Shown here: in pieces, positions 53,614-62,535 of the stretch
Numbering within the stretch: the first letter of the stretch is position 1
Layout of the letters: each line of letters starts with the position of its first letter
Assembly: GCA_035712365.1 (NCBI GenBank)
Contig: DASTAW010000008.1
Span: 124,001-188,000 of the forward strand
Source of the DNA: Terriglobia bacterium
GTDB taxonomy: Bacteria; Acidobacteriota; Terriglobia; UBA7540
Length of the DNA stretch: 64,000 bases
Direction of reading: 5' to 3'
Notes under the pieces: model-generated
What the model was told of the DNA's origin: nothing
What the model saw: only the letters and a program-made list of their open reading frames with translations
Databases searched by the model: none
Made by a program: the position numbers and the translations under genes

Positions 53614-54390
53614 GTGGACAAGAACGGTACGCTATCACAACTGAAGCACGGATTGATTGTTTCCTGCCAGCCGCGTCTGAAGTCTGCGCTCGACCGTCTC
53701 CGATTTGTCGCCGCGCTTGCCACCGTGGCTGAAGAACAAGGAGCGGTCGGAGTCCGCATCCGAGGCGTTCGAGACATCCGGGCAGTCGGCCGCGCGGTAC
53801 ACATTCCCATCATTGGCATTGAAAAGATAAATGATCCGGATTCCGATGTCTACATCACCCCGACCATCGAATCGGCCCAACGCGTTTGTCGAGCAGGCGC
53901 TCGGATTATCGCCATGGATGCCACAGAACGTGCCCGCCCGCGGGGCCAATCCCTCACCAACATCGTCGCTGGCGCAAAAGACAATCTTGGTGCGCTCTTG
54001 ATGGCTGACGTCGCTACCCTCAAGCAGGGAGTTGAAGCAGCGAAGCTGGGGTTTGACATAGTAGGAACAACGCTTTGCGGCTACACCGAGGAAACTCGCC
54101 AGTGCACGGGACCGGCGTTCGAACTTGCCCGGCAGTTGGTACGGGAAGTTGATATCCCCGTGATTCTTGAGGGACGGGTGCAGGAACCCGATCACGTCCG
54201 GAAGGCCTTTGATCTGGGTGTCTACGCGGTCGTGGTGGGCACGGCCATCACTGATTTTGAGTGGCTCGCGCGCCGCTTTATTGACGCTTGCCCAGACGCT
54301 AAAACCGGCAAAGGCGAAGAACGGTCTTACCACGGGGAATCCCGTCGTGCCGGCATTTCGAGGACCGGAAGAAGGAAGCTGAAATCATGA
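53614..54390 (+). CDS. nanE: N-acylglucosamine-6-phosphate 2-epimerase
   Basis: 258 residues from GTG 53614. NanE signatures: GLIVSCQ near the N-terminus, VGVRIRGVRDIRA, PIIGIEKIN, the catalytic LMADVATLKQGVEAAKLGFDIVGTTLCGYT segment and VILEGRVQEPDHVRKAFDLG. It interconverts N-acetylmannosamine-6-P and N-acetylglucosamine-6-P. A TATACT box (53598-53603) ends only ten bases before the GTG and there is no ribosome-binding site, so a near-leaderless mRNA is possible. The C-terminus extends ~25 residues past the usual end. Stop and next ATG overlap (ATGA) with the kinase gene. Confidence 0.9.
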   Translation: MDKNGTLSQLKHGLIVSCQPRLKSALDRLRFVAALATVAEEQGAVGVRIRGVRDIRAVGRAVHIPIIGIEKINDPDSDVYITPTIESAQRVCRAGARIIAMDATERARPRGQSLTNIVAGAKDNLGALLMADVATLKQGVEAAKLGFDIVGTTLCGYTEETRQCTGPAFELARQLVREVDIPVILEGRVQEPDHVRKAFDLGVYAVVVGTAITDFEWLARRFIDACPDAKTGKGEERSYHGESRRAGISRTGRRKLKS

Positions 54391-55379
54391 AGCTTTTCCT
54401 CGGCGTAGACGGCGGCCAGACGGCCACCAGAACCGTGGTGGGCGACGAACACGGCGCCATAGTCGCGCAATCGAGCGGAGGCCCCAGCAATCATACTGAG
54501 GAACCGGGAGGCCCGGAACGCCTGGAACGCGTGGTGCTGGCGACCATTCGCGACGCGCTGGCCTCGATCCACTTCTCGAATACGGATGAGCATACTTTTG
54601 CAGCCTCCTGTTTCGGAATGACAGGTGAAACGGACATCAAAACGCGGATACTCAAACGGATTGTTCGCACTGAGCATCTCAGGGTTGTCCACGATTCGGT
54701 CAACGCGCTGGCAGGGGCAACGGCTGGGGCGCCGGGAATCATTGTCATCGCGGGTACCGGATCCGTGGCCCGCGGCGTCAACGCGCAGGGCGAAGAAGCA
54801 CGAGTAGGCGGATGGGGCCACCAGTTCGGCGACGAAGGCAGTGCTTACTGGATTGGCCGGGCCGCGGTCCGGGCAGCGCTTGCGGAATATGACCGCATGG
54901 CTCCCGAAACCATCTTGACTCCCATGCTTTTTGAACGCCTCTCCGTCAGCTCGCCGTACGAACTGACCGAGAGGTATTATGCAGGGTCACTTTCGCGCGA
55001 CCACCTGGCGGGGCTTTCGGTCTGGGTGGATGAAGCGGCCCAGCAGGGCGACAAGGTTGCCCAGGAGATATTGCGCGACGCCGGTCGTGATCTGGCGCGT
55101 TTTGCTCAGGTTGTCATCTCGCTCGTTTTTCCGCCTTCTGCCGATACCGGCCGCCGGGCATCTGGTCCTGAATTCCCCGTCTGCTATGCCGGCGGAGCTT
55201 TCCAAAGCGAGCTTGTCTTGGCAAGTTTCAGCGAGAGCGTATCTAGCGGCGAACTCCGCGCTGAAGTTCGAGCTGCTTTACTTCCTCCGGTCCTGGGTTC
55301 GCTGCTGCTGGCCTATCGCGACGCTGGAGTTGATCTGCCAGTCAGTGCGCTCCAGCAGTGGATCCAGCTTGCTGTGTAA
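54387..55379 (+). CDS. BadF-family N-acetylhexosamine kinase
   Basis: 330 residues. ASKHA-fold ATP-binding motifs are FLGVDGGQTATRTVV (phosphate 1), IIVIAGTGSVARGV (adenosine-side), GGWGHQFGDEGSAYWIG and CYAGGAFQSEL. The pattern is that of N-acetylglucosamine kinases in the BadF/BadG family. ATG overlaps the nanE stop by 4 bp, implying coupled synthesis. It probably phosphorylates N-acetylmannosamine or N-acetylglucosamine at O6 so that NanE can epimerise it. A truncated relative lies at 1-426. Confidence 0.88.
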   Translation: MKLFLGVDGGQTATRTVVGDEHGAIVAQSSGGPSNHTEEPGGPERLERVVLATIRDALASIHFSNTDEHTFAASCFGMTGETDIKTRILKRIVRTEHLRVVHDSVNALAGATAGAPGIIVIAGTGSVARGVNAQGEEARVGGWGHQFGDEGSAYWIGRAAVRAALAEYDRMAPETILTPMLFERLSVSSPYELTERYYAGSLSRDHLAGLSVWVDEAAQQGDKVAQEILRDAGRDLARFAQVVISLVFPPSADTGRRASGPEFPVCYAGGAFQSELVLASFSESVSSGELRAEVRAALLPPVLGSLLLAYRDAGVDLPVSALQQWIQLAV

Positions 55380-55440
55380 TCCGATCGCGACGCGTGCTAC
55401 GGCCCGCCCGCTGCGGCGACGGCGAAGCTTTCTTGCGAGA

Positions 55441-57033
55441 ATGAATAGCAGTTCAATGGCACAGACGCAACAGGTAGAGACAAGCGGCAGGCCGAATACA
55501 ACTGAGTCGAGGCGACCCAGTTGGTTTTCAGGTGGCACAGCGATTGTACTCTATATCGCGGCGGCAAGCTTCCTGGCCCACATGCTCACCGCCGGACGAT
55601 ACGGTTATTTCCGTGACGAGCTCTATTACCTTGCCTGTTCACGCCACCTGGCCTTCGGCTACGTCGATCAGCCGCCCTTGATTGCCCTGCTCACGTGGCT
55701 CACCGTCCACACGATTGGTAATTCTCTCCAGGCCCTGCGCTTTCTTCCGGCACTAGCCGGCGCTGCCATCATCTGGCTGACCGGAATGATCGCTCGAGAG
55801 TTTGGCGGGGGCCGTTTCGCCCAGCTACTAGCGGCGCTGAGCACTGCGCTCGCGGGCGTATTCGTGACCAACGCTCACCTGCTGACTATGAATGTCTTCG
55901 AACCGCTCTTCTGGATGGGGTGTGCATATCTAGTGATTCGCATCATCAAGACGCAAAATCAGCGCCTCTGGCTGTGGTTTGGTGTGCTGGCTGGCGTTGG
56001 GCTGGAGAATAAATATTCGATGGCCCTTTTCGGGCTTGCCGTGGTCGTCGGCCTGCTGCTGACGGCAGAGCGCAAGGCGTTTCGGTCGCCGTGGATATGG
56101 TTGGCAGGAGTGATTGCCTTCGCCATCTTTCTTCCCAATCTGCTATGGAACGTCCACCATCACTGGCCGTTCATCGCGCTGATGCACCACATTCGGGCCA
56201 GCGGCCGTGACATCGTCCGAGGCCCTCTGGCATCCCTGGGCGAACAGATATTCATGATGTCGCCGCTCAATTTCCCAATCTGGCTGGCAGGTCTGCTGTA
56301 CCTGTTTTTTGCGCCGGAGGGCAAGCGTTTTCGAGTGCTGGGATGGATCTTTCTTATAGTCGTGGTGACAACCATGTTGCTGCACGGAAAAGGTTACTAT
56401 TCAGCGCCCGCTTACCCCATGCTGCTGGCTGCGGGGGCAGTGGCGATCGAACGCATGGCCAGAGATCGCCACTGGCTCAAACCCGCCACCGTGGCGGTAC
56501 TGGTTGCGGGTACCGCGCCGTTGTTGCCGATGATGGTTCCGGTCCTGCCGCTCGAAACGTACGTTCACTATCAGGAAAGACTTCATCTTGCGCCACCCGC
56601 CACGGAGAAGAGTCATCTCCGTTCGCCGCTGCCTCAATATTACTCGGACGATCTCGGCTGGGAGCAGATGACAGCCGCGGTGGCCGAGGCGTACGATCGG
56701 CTTCCATTCGGGCTGCGCTCGGTGACCGCCGTGTACGCGCAGAATTACGGCGAGGCGGGAGCGATCGATTTCTTCGGCCCGAAATATGGCCTGCCGAAAG
56801 CAATCTCAGGCCATCAGAACTATTACCTTTGGGGACCACGTCAATTCAAGGGCCTGTCAATGATTGTCTTGGGCGACACGCGCGAGCATCTGGAGAAATA
56901 TTTCGGGCAGGTCATACACGCCGGTACATTCGGAGTCCCGTATTCCCTCGAACGAGGTCCTGTGTGGGTTTGCACGCAGCCCCGTGGCTGGAATCTGCAA
57001 CAAATCTGGCCGACACTGAAGAAATGGGATTAG
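55441..57033 (+). CDS. GT39/PMT-family membrane glycosyltransferase
   Basis: 530 residues from ATG 55441 (55456 also possible). About eleven membrane helices. After helix 1, the lumenal/periplasmic loop YGYFRDELYYLACSRHLAFGYVDQPPL carries the Asp-Glu pair (RDE) that is catalytic in ArnT/PMT enzymes. The C-terminal soluble region ends with WVCTQPRGWNLQQIWP. Such enzymes use polyprenyl-phosphate sugars to glycosylate lipid or protein acceptors on the outer face of the inner membrane. It lies 61 bp after the kinase gene. Acceptor unknown. Confidence 0.8.
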   Translation: MNSSSMAQTQQVETSGRPNTTESRRPSWFSGGTAIVLYIAAASFLAHMLTAGRYGYFRDELYYLACSRHLAFGYVDQPPLIALLTWLTVHTIGNSLQALRFLPALAGAAIIWLTGMIAREFGGGRFAQLLAALSTALAGVFVTNAHLLTMNVFEPLFWMGCAYLVIRIIKTQNQRLWLWFGVLAGVGLENKYSMALFGLAVVVGLLLTAERKAFRSPWIWLAGVIAFAIFLPNLLWNVHHHWPFIALMHHIRASGRDIVRGPLASLGEQIFMMSPLNFPIWLAGLLYLFFAPEGKRFRVLGWIFLIVVVTTMLLHGKGYYSAPAYPMLLAAGAVAIERMARDRHWLKPATVAVLVAGTAPLLPMMVPVLPLETYVHYQERLHLAPPATEKSHLRSPLPQYYSDDLGWEQMTAAVAEAYDRLPFGLRSVTAVYAQNYGEAGAIDFFGPKYGLPKAISGHQNYYLWGPRQFKGLSMIVLGDTREHLEKYFGQVIHAGTFGVPYSLERGPVWVCTQPRGWNLQQIWPTLKKWD

Positions 57034-57149
57034 AAGCACGAGATTAGCATCTAAGCAGCCCGGCAGCAGATTTTGGGCCCCTGTTCAGGAGTTGGAACAG
57101 CATTCCTGACAGAGAGAGCTTGGATCAGCGAAGAAAAAGTAAGAAGGAA

Positions 57150-57226
57150 TGGTCGGGGCGCCCAGATTTGAACTGGGGACCTCTTGGTCCCGAACCAAGC
57201 GCGCTACCAGGCTACGCCACGCCCCG
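57150..57226 (-). tRNA. tRNA-Pro (anticodon CGG)
   Basis: Reads on the minus strand from 57226. Acceptor cggggcg / cgccccg is perfectly paired, anticodon stem cttgg / ccaag encloses TTCGGGA giving CGG, the T arm contains GTTCAAATC, and CCA is encoded at 57152-57150. Confidence 0.93.
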
Positions 57227-57267
57227 AAAAAACCATGACCAGTGGCAAGCATGCGACCGAAACCCCT

Positions 57268-57337
57268 TGGCCCGTTTCGGAGTCGAGCCAGAATCCATCC
57301 CGTTTTTGGGACTGCTCTGCCGCTGAGCTAGTCGGAC
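57268..57337 (-). pseudogene. tRNA-like relic between two tRNA-Pro genes
   Basis: On the minus strand from 57337: gtccgac-ta-gctc-agcggcaga-gagc, i.e. a regular acceptor 5' strand and D arm, then GTCCC/GGGAT with a six-base A-rich loop and no U33, a T-like arm around ctcgact, and a 3' region that does not pair with the acceptor strand. A functional tRNA is unlikely; it looks like a decayed tRNA gene. Confidence 0.5.
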
Positions 57338-57393
57338 AAATCGCAAATCAGATTCCGCGGGCGCTTCCCACTTTTCACTAACCACTGCATTGA

Positions 57394-57470
57394 TGGTCGG
57401 GACGGCCGGATTTGAACCGGCGACCACTTGCACCCCAAGCAAGTGCGCTACCAGGCTGCGCTACGTCCCG
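57394..57470 (-). tRNA. tRNA-Pro (anticodon GGG)
   Basis: Minus strand from 57470. Acceptor cgggacg / cgtcccg, anticodon stem cttgc / gcaag with loop TTGGGGT giving GGG, T arm CCGGTTCAAATCCGG, and CCA encoded at 57396-57394. With the CGG isoacceptor 170 bp downstream it forms a proline tRNA pair. Confidence 0.93.
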
Positions 57471-57527
57471 GCAATCCACGCCTTCACGCTCAAATATGGG
57501 CTGAATGGCACGAATTCAACGCTAGCA

Positions 57528-57944
57528 TCATCGGGAAACGATTGTCAAGATTCCGAGGAGTTCGCGTTTAATCGCCTTCATGCGAGATTGATTAAGACTG
57601 GAGGGCGCGCTCGATTTAGTTCCCGCAACAGCGCCGGAATTTCCCGCCAGATGCTTGCGAGCGCCTTCGATAGTAAAACCCTGTTCGTAGAGGAGCCGTT
57701 TAATCTCAAGGACCATTTCGACATCCGGGCGCCGGTAAAGGCGATGGCCCGTGGCACTCTTGCCCGGCTTCAAGCTGGGAAATTCGGTTTCCCAATAGCG
57801 CAGGACGTACGGTTTGGTGTCAGCAAGCTCGCTGACTTCGCCGATGCGAAAGTAAAGCTTGTCCGGGATAAGGACCCAGCCGGGTGAGCTCCGAGCATGA
57901 CGGTGGTTGCGTGGCTTGCGCTGCTTCAGCATAGCCCTAATCAC
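57528..57944 (-). CDS. MerR-family transcriptional regulator
   Basis: 138 residues. The winged helix-turn-helix is [60 protein letters not shown] (about 31-90), with the wing TGHRLYRR and a short C-terminal dimerisation helix. No effector-binding cysteine cluster is present, so it belongs to the simple HTH-only subgroup often found near tRNA or ribosomal genes in this and related phyla. Targets unknown. Confidence 0.9.
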   Translation of the reverse strand: MIRAMLKQRKPRNHRHARSSPGWVLIPDKLYFRIGEVSELADTKPYVLRYWETEFPSLKPGKSATGHRLYRRPDVEMVLEIKRLLYEQGFTIEGARKHLAGNSGAVAGTKSSAPSSLNQSRMKAIKRELLGILTIVSR

Positions 57945-58067
57945 GGAATCGAAAAGATGCGCCTCCGTGTCATCTTAGAAAACCTCCAGCCCTTCGTCAA
58001 GGACATGTGCCCATCATACCCGGACGTCTCCAGAATGACCAAAACTTCCAAGTTGTCCCGGAGAGTT

Positions 58068-59666
58068 CTATGGCGCCGCTTCTGCCAAAGGCAGGGGAGC
58101 CTGCGCTTTGCCGGCGGGCGCTGCCGAGAACAGAACCATTCCCCCCTGCCATTGTTCAAGCACAATTTGCCAATGCGCCGCTTGGAACCCGCGAACGACC
58201 CAGGCATACGCATCCGGATAATTGATCACGTAAACGTAACACTTTTGCCCGGCAGCAACAAACTCGCGAAACTGTTGCACATCGAGTCCTGCCCAGGACC
58301 TCATCTCCACCAGACCCTTCTCCGCATCGTCTGATCCCGTGTACTGGAGGGACAGCCGAGGGTCCGCCAGATAAGTCAGCCGCCGTGCCAGACTTTTGGG
58401 AGCGTCATAAGAAAGTTCCATAAAGTCCATCGGACCCGAAATTACGATCGGGGCGCTGCCGCCCGCATAGCTCTCGAGAAAATTATACGTTTGCGTATGC
58501 CGCAATTTTTCAACGACAACGCGCCGGTAGGTTTGTACTTCCTTGATGGCCAGAAATGCCAGCAGAAGTAACCCAAGAGCTGCGGCAACGGCCCGCCGAC
58601 CATCCAACGCACTGTGCAGTCCCCATGCAACGATCAGGACCAAACCAATCACCGCCGGCAGCGCGTAGCGGTCCGAATAGGCTCCGACGATAGTCTTGGC
58701 CAGGACCACGCCCACGGCCGGTATCAAGAGAAAACCAACGGCGGCGGCGATTTCGTGTGCGGGGACATCAGCACGTACCGGCGTGTCGGCAGCGTCGGCA
58801 TCAGGCCGGCGGAGGGTGCGATAAGCAACAATTGCCAGAAAAATCACCAGCAATGGAATCGCGGATGGAGTCAGCAGAAAATGGTCATAGAAATACCCCA
58901 TGGATGACCACTTTGGCTTTGCCCAGAAGTGCGGAGCAAATTTTCGGGCGCTCTGGATCAAAGGAAGGAACACGAGGAGCGGAGATAATGATAATCCCAG
59001 GGCCAACCAGACGCCCGCGTCCAAACGTTTGCGGCGGAGGGACCGCGTCGCTTCGCCCAAAGCCAGCGGAAACAGGCTGAGCACCGCGTAATAGTGGCAG
59101 GATATCGCCGCAGCAAGGCTGGCGGCCAAACCAATCAGGGCCAACTGGCGGTGCCGGCCCTCCACAGCCCAAATCCAGCAAAACAGCCCGAGCGCAGAAA
59201 AAGCCAGGACCAGCGCGTAAGCCCGCGCCTCGAACACGTAATTAAAGGCCGTAGTCATGAATGGGAACAGCAGGGCAAGAAAGCCATAAACGGACGAAGT
59301 CCGCCGGGCGACAATATGGAAAAGGCAGATGCACATCAGGGCGAATGCAAGCAACTCCGGAAGCCGGAGGGCCAGGCCGGACGTCCCGACCAGATGAATG
59401 TCGGCACGAGATATGGCATAGAAAAGCGGTGGAGTCTGCTCCGCCCCTGTCGCCAGAGCGGCCCAGACATTTCTGAAGTGAGGAAGACGAGCGATGTACA
59501 GGGTGAAAAGCTCGTCGTTCGAAATCACTGCCTTTGCAGCGATCATGCCAAATCCGATGAAATAGACACAGGCGAATAACAGCAGGAGCAATCCCGGCCT
59601 GTTGCCGATTCTGTCGAGATGAGTCACAATCCGGCACCGTAATGAACTTTGGAATTCTTTGTTCAT
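58068..59666 (-). CDS. Polytopic membrane protein, GT39-like
   Basis: 532 residues from ATG 59666; 59705 is an upstream alternative. About eleven membrane helices; the first external loop holds SNDELFTLYIARLPHF, comparable to the catalytic Asp-Glu loop of GT39/ArnT-type enzymes, and a FEARAYAL segment follows as in many bacterial dolichyl-phosphate-mannose-type transferases. A periplasmic C-terminal domain (~400-532) is soluble. It is likely to transfer sugars from a polyprenyl carrier. The adjacent GT2 fusion could make such a carrier-linked sugar. Confidence 0.72.
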   Translation of the reverse strand: MNKEFQSSLRCRIVTHLDRIGNRPGLLLLLFACVYFIGFGMIAAKAVISNDELFTLYIARLPHFRNVWAALATGAEQTPPLFYAISRADIHLVGTSGLALRLPELLAFALMCICLFHIVARRTSSVYGFLALLFPFMTTAFNYVFEARAYALVLAFSALGLFCWIWAVEGRHRQLALIGLAASLAAAISCHYYAVLSLFPLALGEATRSLRRKRLDAGVWLALGLSLSPLLVFLPLIQSARKFAPHFWAKPKWSSMGYFYDHFLLTPSAIPLLVIFLAIVAYRTLRRPDADAADTPVRADVPAHEIAAAVGFLLIPAVGVVLAKTIVGAYSDRYALPAVIGLVLIVAWGLHSALDGRRAVAAALGLLLLAFLAIKEVQTYRRVVVEKLRHTQTYNFLESYAGGSAPIVISGPMDFMELSYDAPKSLARRLTYLADPRLSLQYTGSDDAEKGLVEMRSWAGLDVQQFREFVAAGQKCYVYVINYPDAYAWVVRGFQAAHWQIVLEQWQGGMVLFSAAPAGKAQAPLPLAEAAP

Positions 59667-59800
59667 TGCTGCTTCAAAATTGCGTGTAAGCGAATTCAGA
59701 CCCACCTGGCACCTGCAACAGCTTTACATCGGGTGAGTTGATTTGCGAATAGACGGCCGAACGCAACGCGACCGCCGAACAGTTGATGCGGCAAACATCG

Positions 59801-61456
59801 TCAGCATGAAGTGCGGAAATCGCCCCGCCAACTTCTCCATGTGGTCCGGAGAAGCACGCGCACGTAATCAGGACTAACCTTCAGAAGACTGAAAGAGGAC
59901 CTTCCCATGTCTGCCGTTCGGTTGATCCAGGAGATTGGAACTTCCTGAATGTGGTAGCCCATCAGAAGTGGCTTTAAGCCCGTTTCCACGTTGGCGGCAA
60001 AGTGGTTCTCTTCAATATCGAGGTCCTTCAGTATCTCCGCGCGATAAAGCTTGAGATTGTTTGACACATCTCGCACCCGCTTCCGCAACAGCAGGTTCAG
60101 CAGCAGGTGGTATCCGCGGTTGCAGATAATCTTAAAGAATGGATAACGAACCAGCGCAGACTCGGCTGAAAACCGGCTGCCCATCGCGCCGTCACAGCCT
60201 CCGGCAACCGCGTCGAACAGTCCTTTGAATTCCGGTGCGATATTAACGAAATCGCAGTCAATCGTCAGGATGTATTTTCCGATGGCTGCGGCATACCCGT
60301 CGCGCAGCGCACGGCCAACTCCGGCTGGAGGTTTACGCGTCACCAGCTTGACGCGGGGTTCAGTACCCGCCAGGGCAGCAGCAACTTCAGCAGTTCGGTC
60401 TGCGCTGTTATCATCGACAATCACGATCTCGTGAATATAATCACCGTACAGCGCGAGGAGCGTCTTGACGAGACGATCAATATTCGCCTCCTCGTTGTGA
60501 CATGGGACCACAACCGAAACCACACCAAAAAGCTGCTGATGCGTGGCCAGACTCAATTGTGGAGTGCCGTCGCTTGTCGAGTCACCTGGTTTCGCACCGT
60601 GCAGACTTACCACGCTTGAAAATCGGCGCACGATCGGCGCTCGCTCCAGAATCAACGTCATCGCCTGCCCGGCGGAGGAACGCAGAGGCGGAATAACTTC
60701 ACACGGTGTGACTTCGATGTTCGAAAAGCCCATGCTCCGAGCCTCATCGGCCCAGAGCTTTAGATCGGCGTGTTTCTGGAGGCCGGCTGTCGGGTTGGCT
60801 CTGCCGGAAGGGTTTAAAACCTTTCGGAACCAACTCAGCGGGTTCGATGAATTGGGGACGAAGAAAAGCAGTTTCCCGCCGGGTTTGAGCCAGGCGTAAA
60901 CAACTTCGAGCGTCGCGGAACAAAGTTCGTCCGTCAGCATATCGGTCCCAACTATATAATCAAAGCTTTCCGGAGGAAAAGCAGACCCAACGTCTTCGAC
61001 GTAGACAAAGCTTGTGTTGGGGAGGGTTTTCAACCGTGTCTTATACTCCAACTCCTTATTGAAGATCACGGCAGTGACGGGATTCTGCCCGCCAAAAGCC
61101 AGAGTCAGATATTCGGTCCATCTTCCGCTGCCGGCGCCAAATTCAAGGACCCGTCGGCCGGGAATCACGGGCAAAGTCTTTGCTGCAAGAAAGGCGCGAC
61201 GACGTAACCTGGCCGCTCGCCACTTGGAGGGCTCATCCCAGGCCCTTTCGCGGGACAACTCGAACCTTCGCCATACTTCGGGGAGCAAGGACCCGGCGGC
61301 CCGTGAACACAGGCTGAATACTCCGCCTGCCCTACTTTCCATCTGAGGCATCGCTCCATCCTCTTCCTCGATGCGGACACCCGCTTCCACGCGTCGCCTT
61401 GTAGAACCGGTCCGCATGTAATGATGCGAACTTTCTGTCTTCCACTGCGGCATCAT
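59801..61456 (-). CDS. Methyltransferase-glycosyltransferase (GT2) fusion protein
   Basis: 551 residues from ATG 61456, which overlaps the epimerase stop as ATGA (translational coupling). Residues ~60-280 are a class I SAM methyltransferase (RRVLEFGAGSGRWTEYL motif I; FDYIVGTDMLTDELC; LKPGGKLLFFVPN). From ~312 a GT2 domain follows: VVSVVVPCHNEEANIDRLV, VIVDDNSADRT, LTIDCDF (metal-binding DxD-like) and the C-terminal EVPISWINRTADMGRSSFS, as in polyprenyl-phosphate mannosyl/glucosyltransferases (DPM1-like). One chain could make a carrier-linked sugar and methylate the sugar or another acceptor. Confidence 0.82.
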   Translation of the reverse strand: MMPQWKTESSHHYMRTGSTRRRVEAGVRIEEEDGAMPQMESRAGGVFSLCSRAAGSLLPEVWRRFELSRERAWDEPSKWRAARLRRRAFLAAKTLPVIPGRRVLEFGAGSGRWTEYLTLAFGGQNPVTAVIFNKELEYKTRLKTLPNTSFVYVEDVGSAFPPESFDYIVGTDMLTDELCSATLEVVYAWLKPGGKLLFFVPNSSNPLSWFRKVLNPSGRANPTAGLQKHADLKLWADEARSMGFSNIEVTPCEVIPPLRSSAGQAMTLILERAPIVRRFSSVVSLHGAKPGDSTSDGTPQLSLATHQQLFGVVSVVVPCHNEEANIDRLVKTLLALYGDYIHEIVIVDDNSADRTAEVAAALAGTEPRVKLVTRKPPAGVGRALRDGYAAAIGKYILTIDCDFVNIAPEFKGLFDAVAGGCDGAMGSRFSAESALVRYPFFKIICNRGYHLLLNLLLRKRVRDVSNNLKLYRAEILKDLDIEENHFAANVETGLKPLLMGYHIQEVPISWINRTADMGRSSFSLLKVSPDYVRVLLRTTWRSWRGDFRTSC

Positions 61457-62535
61457 TGGCGGTCGTTCGCGGCAAGGGTTTCTAGATCGTGGGGTTTGGA
61501 TTTCGAACGGGCCTCGACAATTTCGGCGATCATTTGATAAAGACTGTATTTGAGTTCCCAATTCGGAAAATGCGAGCGCACCTTGCCCAGGTCCGTGATG
61601 TAGCAGATGTGATCACCCATCCGGTTTTCAGGGTCGTACCTGTATCGGACCGTCAGTCCCATTGCCGCCAGCAGTTCGACTGTCTCTAGGATGGAAATAC
61701 TATTCTGCCTTCCTCCGCCGAGGTTATAAACTTCGCCACACCTGGGGGACCCGAAAAACTCCAGCAGCAGCCGGGCGACGTCATTACAGTGGATCTGGTC
61801 GCGCACCTGCTTCCCTTTGTATCCGAAAATTGTGTATTCACGTCCGGTGACAGCACATTCGACAATGTAGGCCAGATAGCCGTGCAGTTGAACGGCCGCG
61901 TGCTGGGGTCCTGTTATGCAGCCGCCCCGAAACACTCCCACCGGCATTTGGAAATGCCGGCCGAACTCCTGGCTCATTACGTCTGCGGCCACTTTGGACG
62001 CCCCAAAAACGGAGTGCAGGGAGGCATCGATGGACATTGATTCATTGATTCCATCCCGGCCGTCCGCATAGTCGTAGCGCAGGGATTGTTCCACCAGAGG
62101 CAGCGAGTTAGGCCGGTCACCGTAAACCTTGTTCGTGCTGAGAAAGCAGAAGGGTGCGTCCCGGCAGAAGTCCCTGGCTGCGACCAGCAGGTTCAGTGTC
62201 CCTACCGCGTTCACATCAAAATCTTCATATGGAATCGAGGTGGCGCGGTCGTGAGATGGTTGCGCCGCTGCGTGAATGATGAAGTCCGGATGCTCTTGTC
62301 GCACTAGATTGCGGATCGCCTGCCGGTCGCGTATATCCACGGCGCGATGACGATATTGCACAAATGATTCCTGCAGAAATTTGATATTCGGCGCGATGGA
62401 AGCCTGAGGCCCGAAAAACTCCTGCCGCATGTTGTTGTCGACACCAACAACCTCCCATCCTGCATCGCTCAACAGGCGCGCACAAGCTGAGCCAACAAGC
62501 CCCCCCGATCCTGTAATCAAGGCCTTCACTCTCAT
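61453..62535 (-). CDS. NAD-dependent sugar-nucleotide epimerase/dehydratase (SDR, CDP-paratose-2-epimerase-like)
   Basis: 360 residues. NAD-binding ALITGSGGLVGSACARLL (5-22) and the FLSTNKVYGD strand (131-140, Thr134) match the tyvelose/CDP-paratose epimerase branch of extended SDRs. The usual catalytic YxxxK appears as F177-GAS-K181 (HSVFGASKVAADVM), so the tyrosine is replaced by phenylalanine while lysine stays. RGGCITGPQHAAVQLHG follows in the substrate region. It is upstream of, and overlaps, the methyltransferase-GT2 fusion. The likely role is preparing a sugar nucleotide for the glycan made by the adjacent genes. Confidence 0.82.
   Translation of the reverse strand: MRVKALITGSGGLVGSACARLLSDAGWEVVGVDNNMRQEFFGPQASIAPNIKFLQESFVQYRHRAVDIRDRQAIRNLVRQEHPDFIIHAAAQPSHDRATSIPYEDFDVNAVGTLNLLVAARDFCRDAPFCFLSTNKVYGDRPNSLPLVEQSLRYDYADGRDGINESMSIDASLHSVFGASKVAADVMSQEFGRHFQMPVGVFRGGCITGPQHAAVQLHGYLAYIVECAVTGREYTIFGYKGKQVRDQIHCNDVARLLLEFFGSPRCGEVYNLGGGRQNSISILETVELLAAMGLTVRYRYDPENRMGDHICYITDLGKVRSHFPNWELKYSLYQMIAEIVEARSKSKPHDLETLAANDRQ

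Noticed and set aside
54979-55440. N-terminal extension of the GT39 gene overlapping the kinase gene
   Set aside because: The extra residues lie in a different frame of the kinase gene and are not transferase-like; ATG 55441 gives a normal N-terminus.
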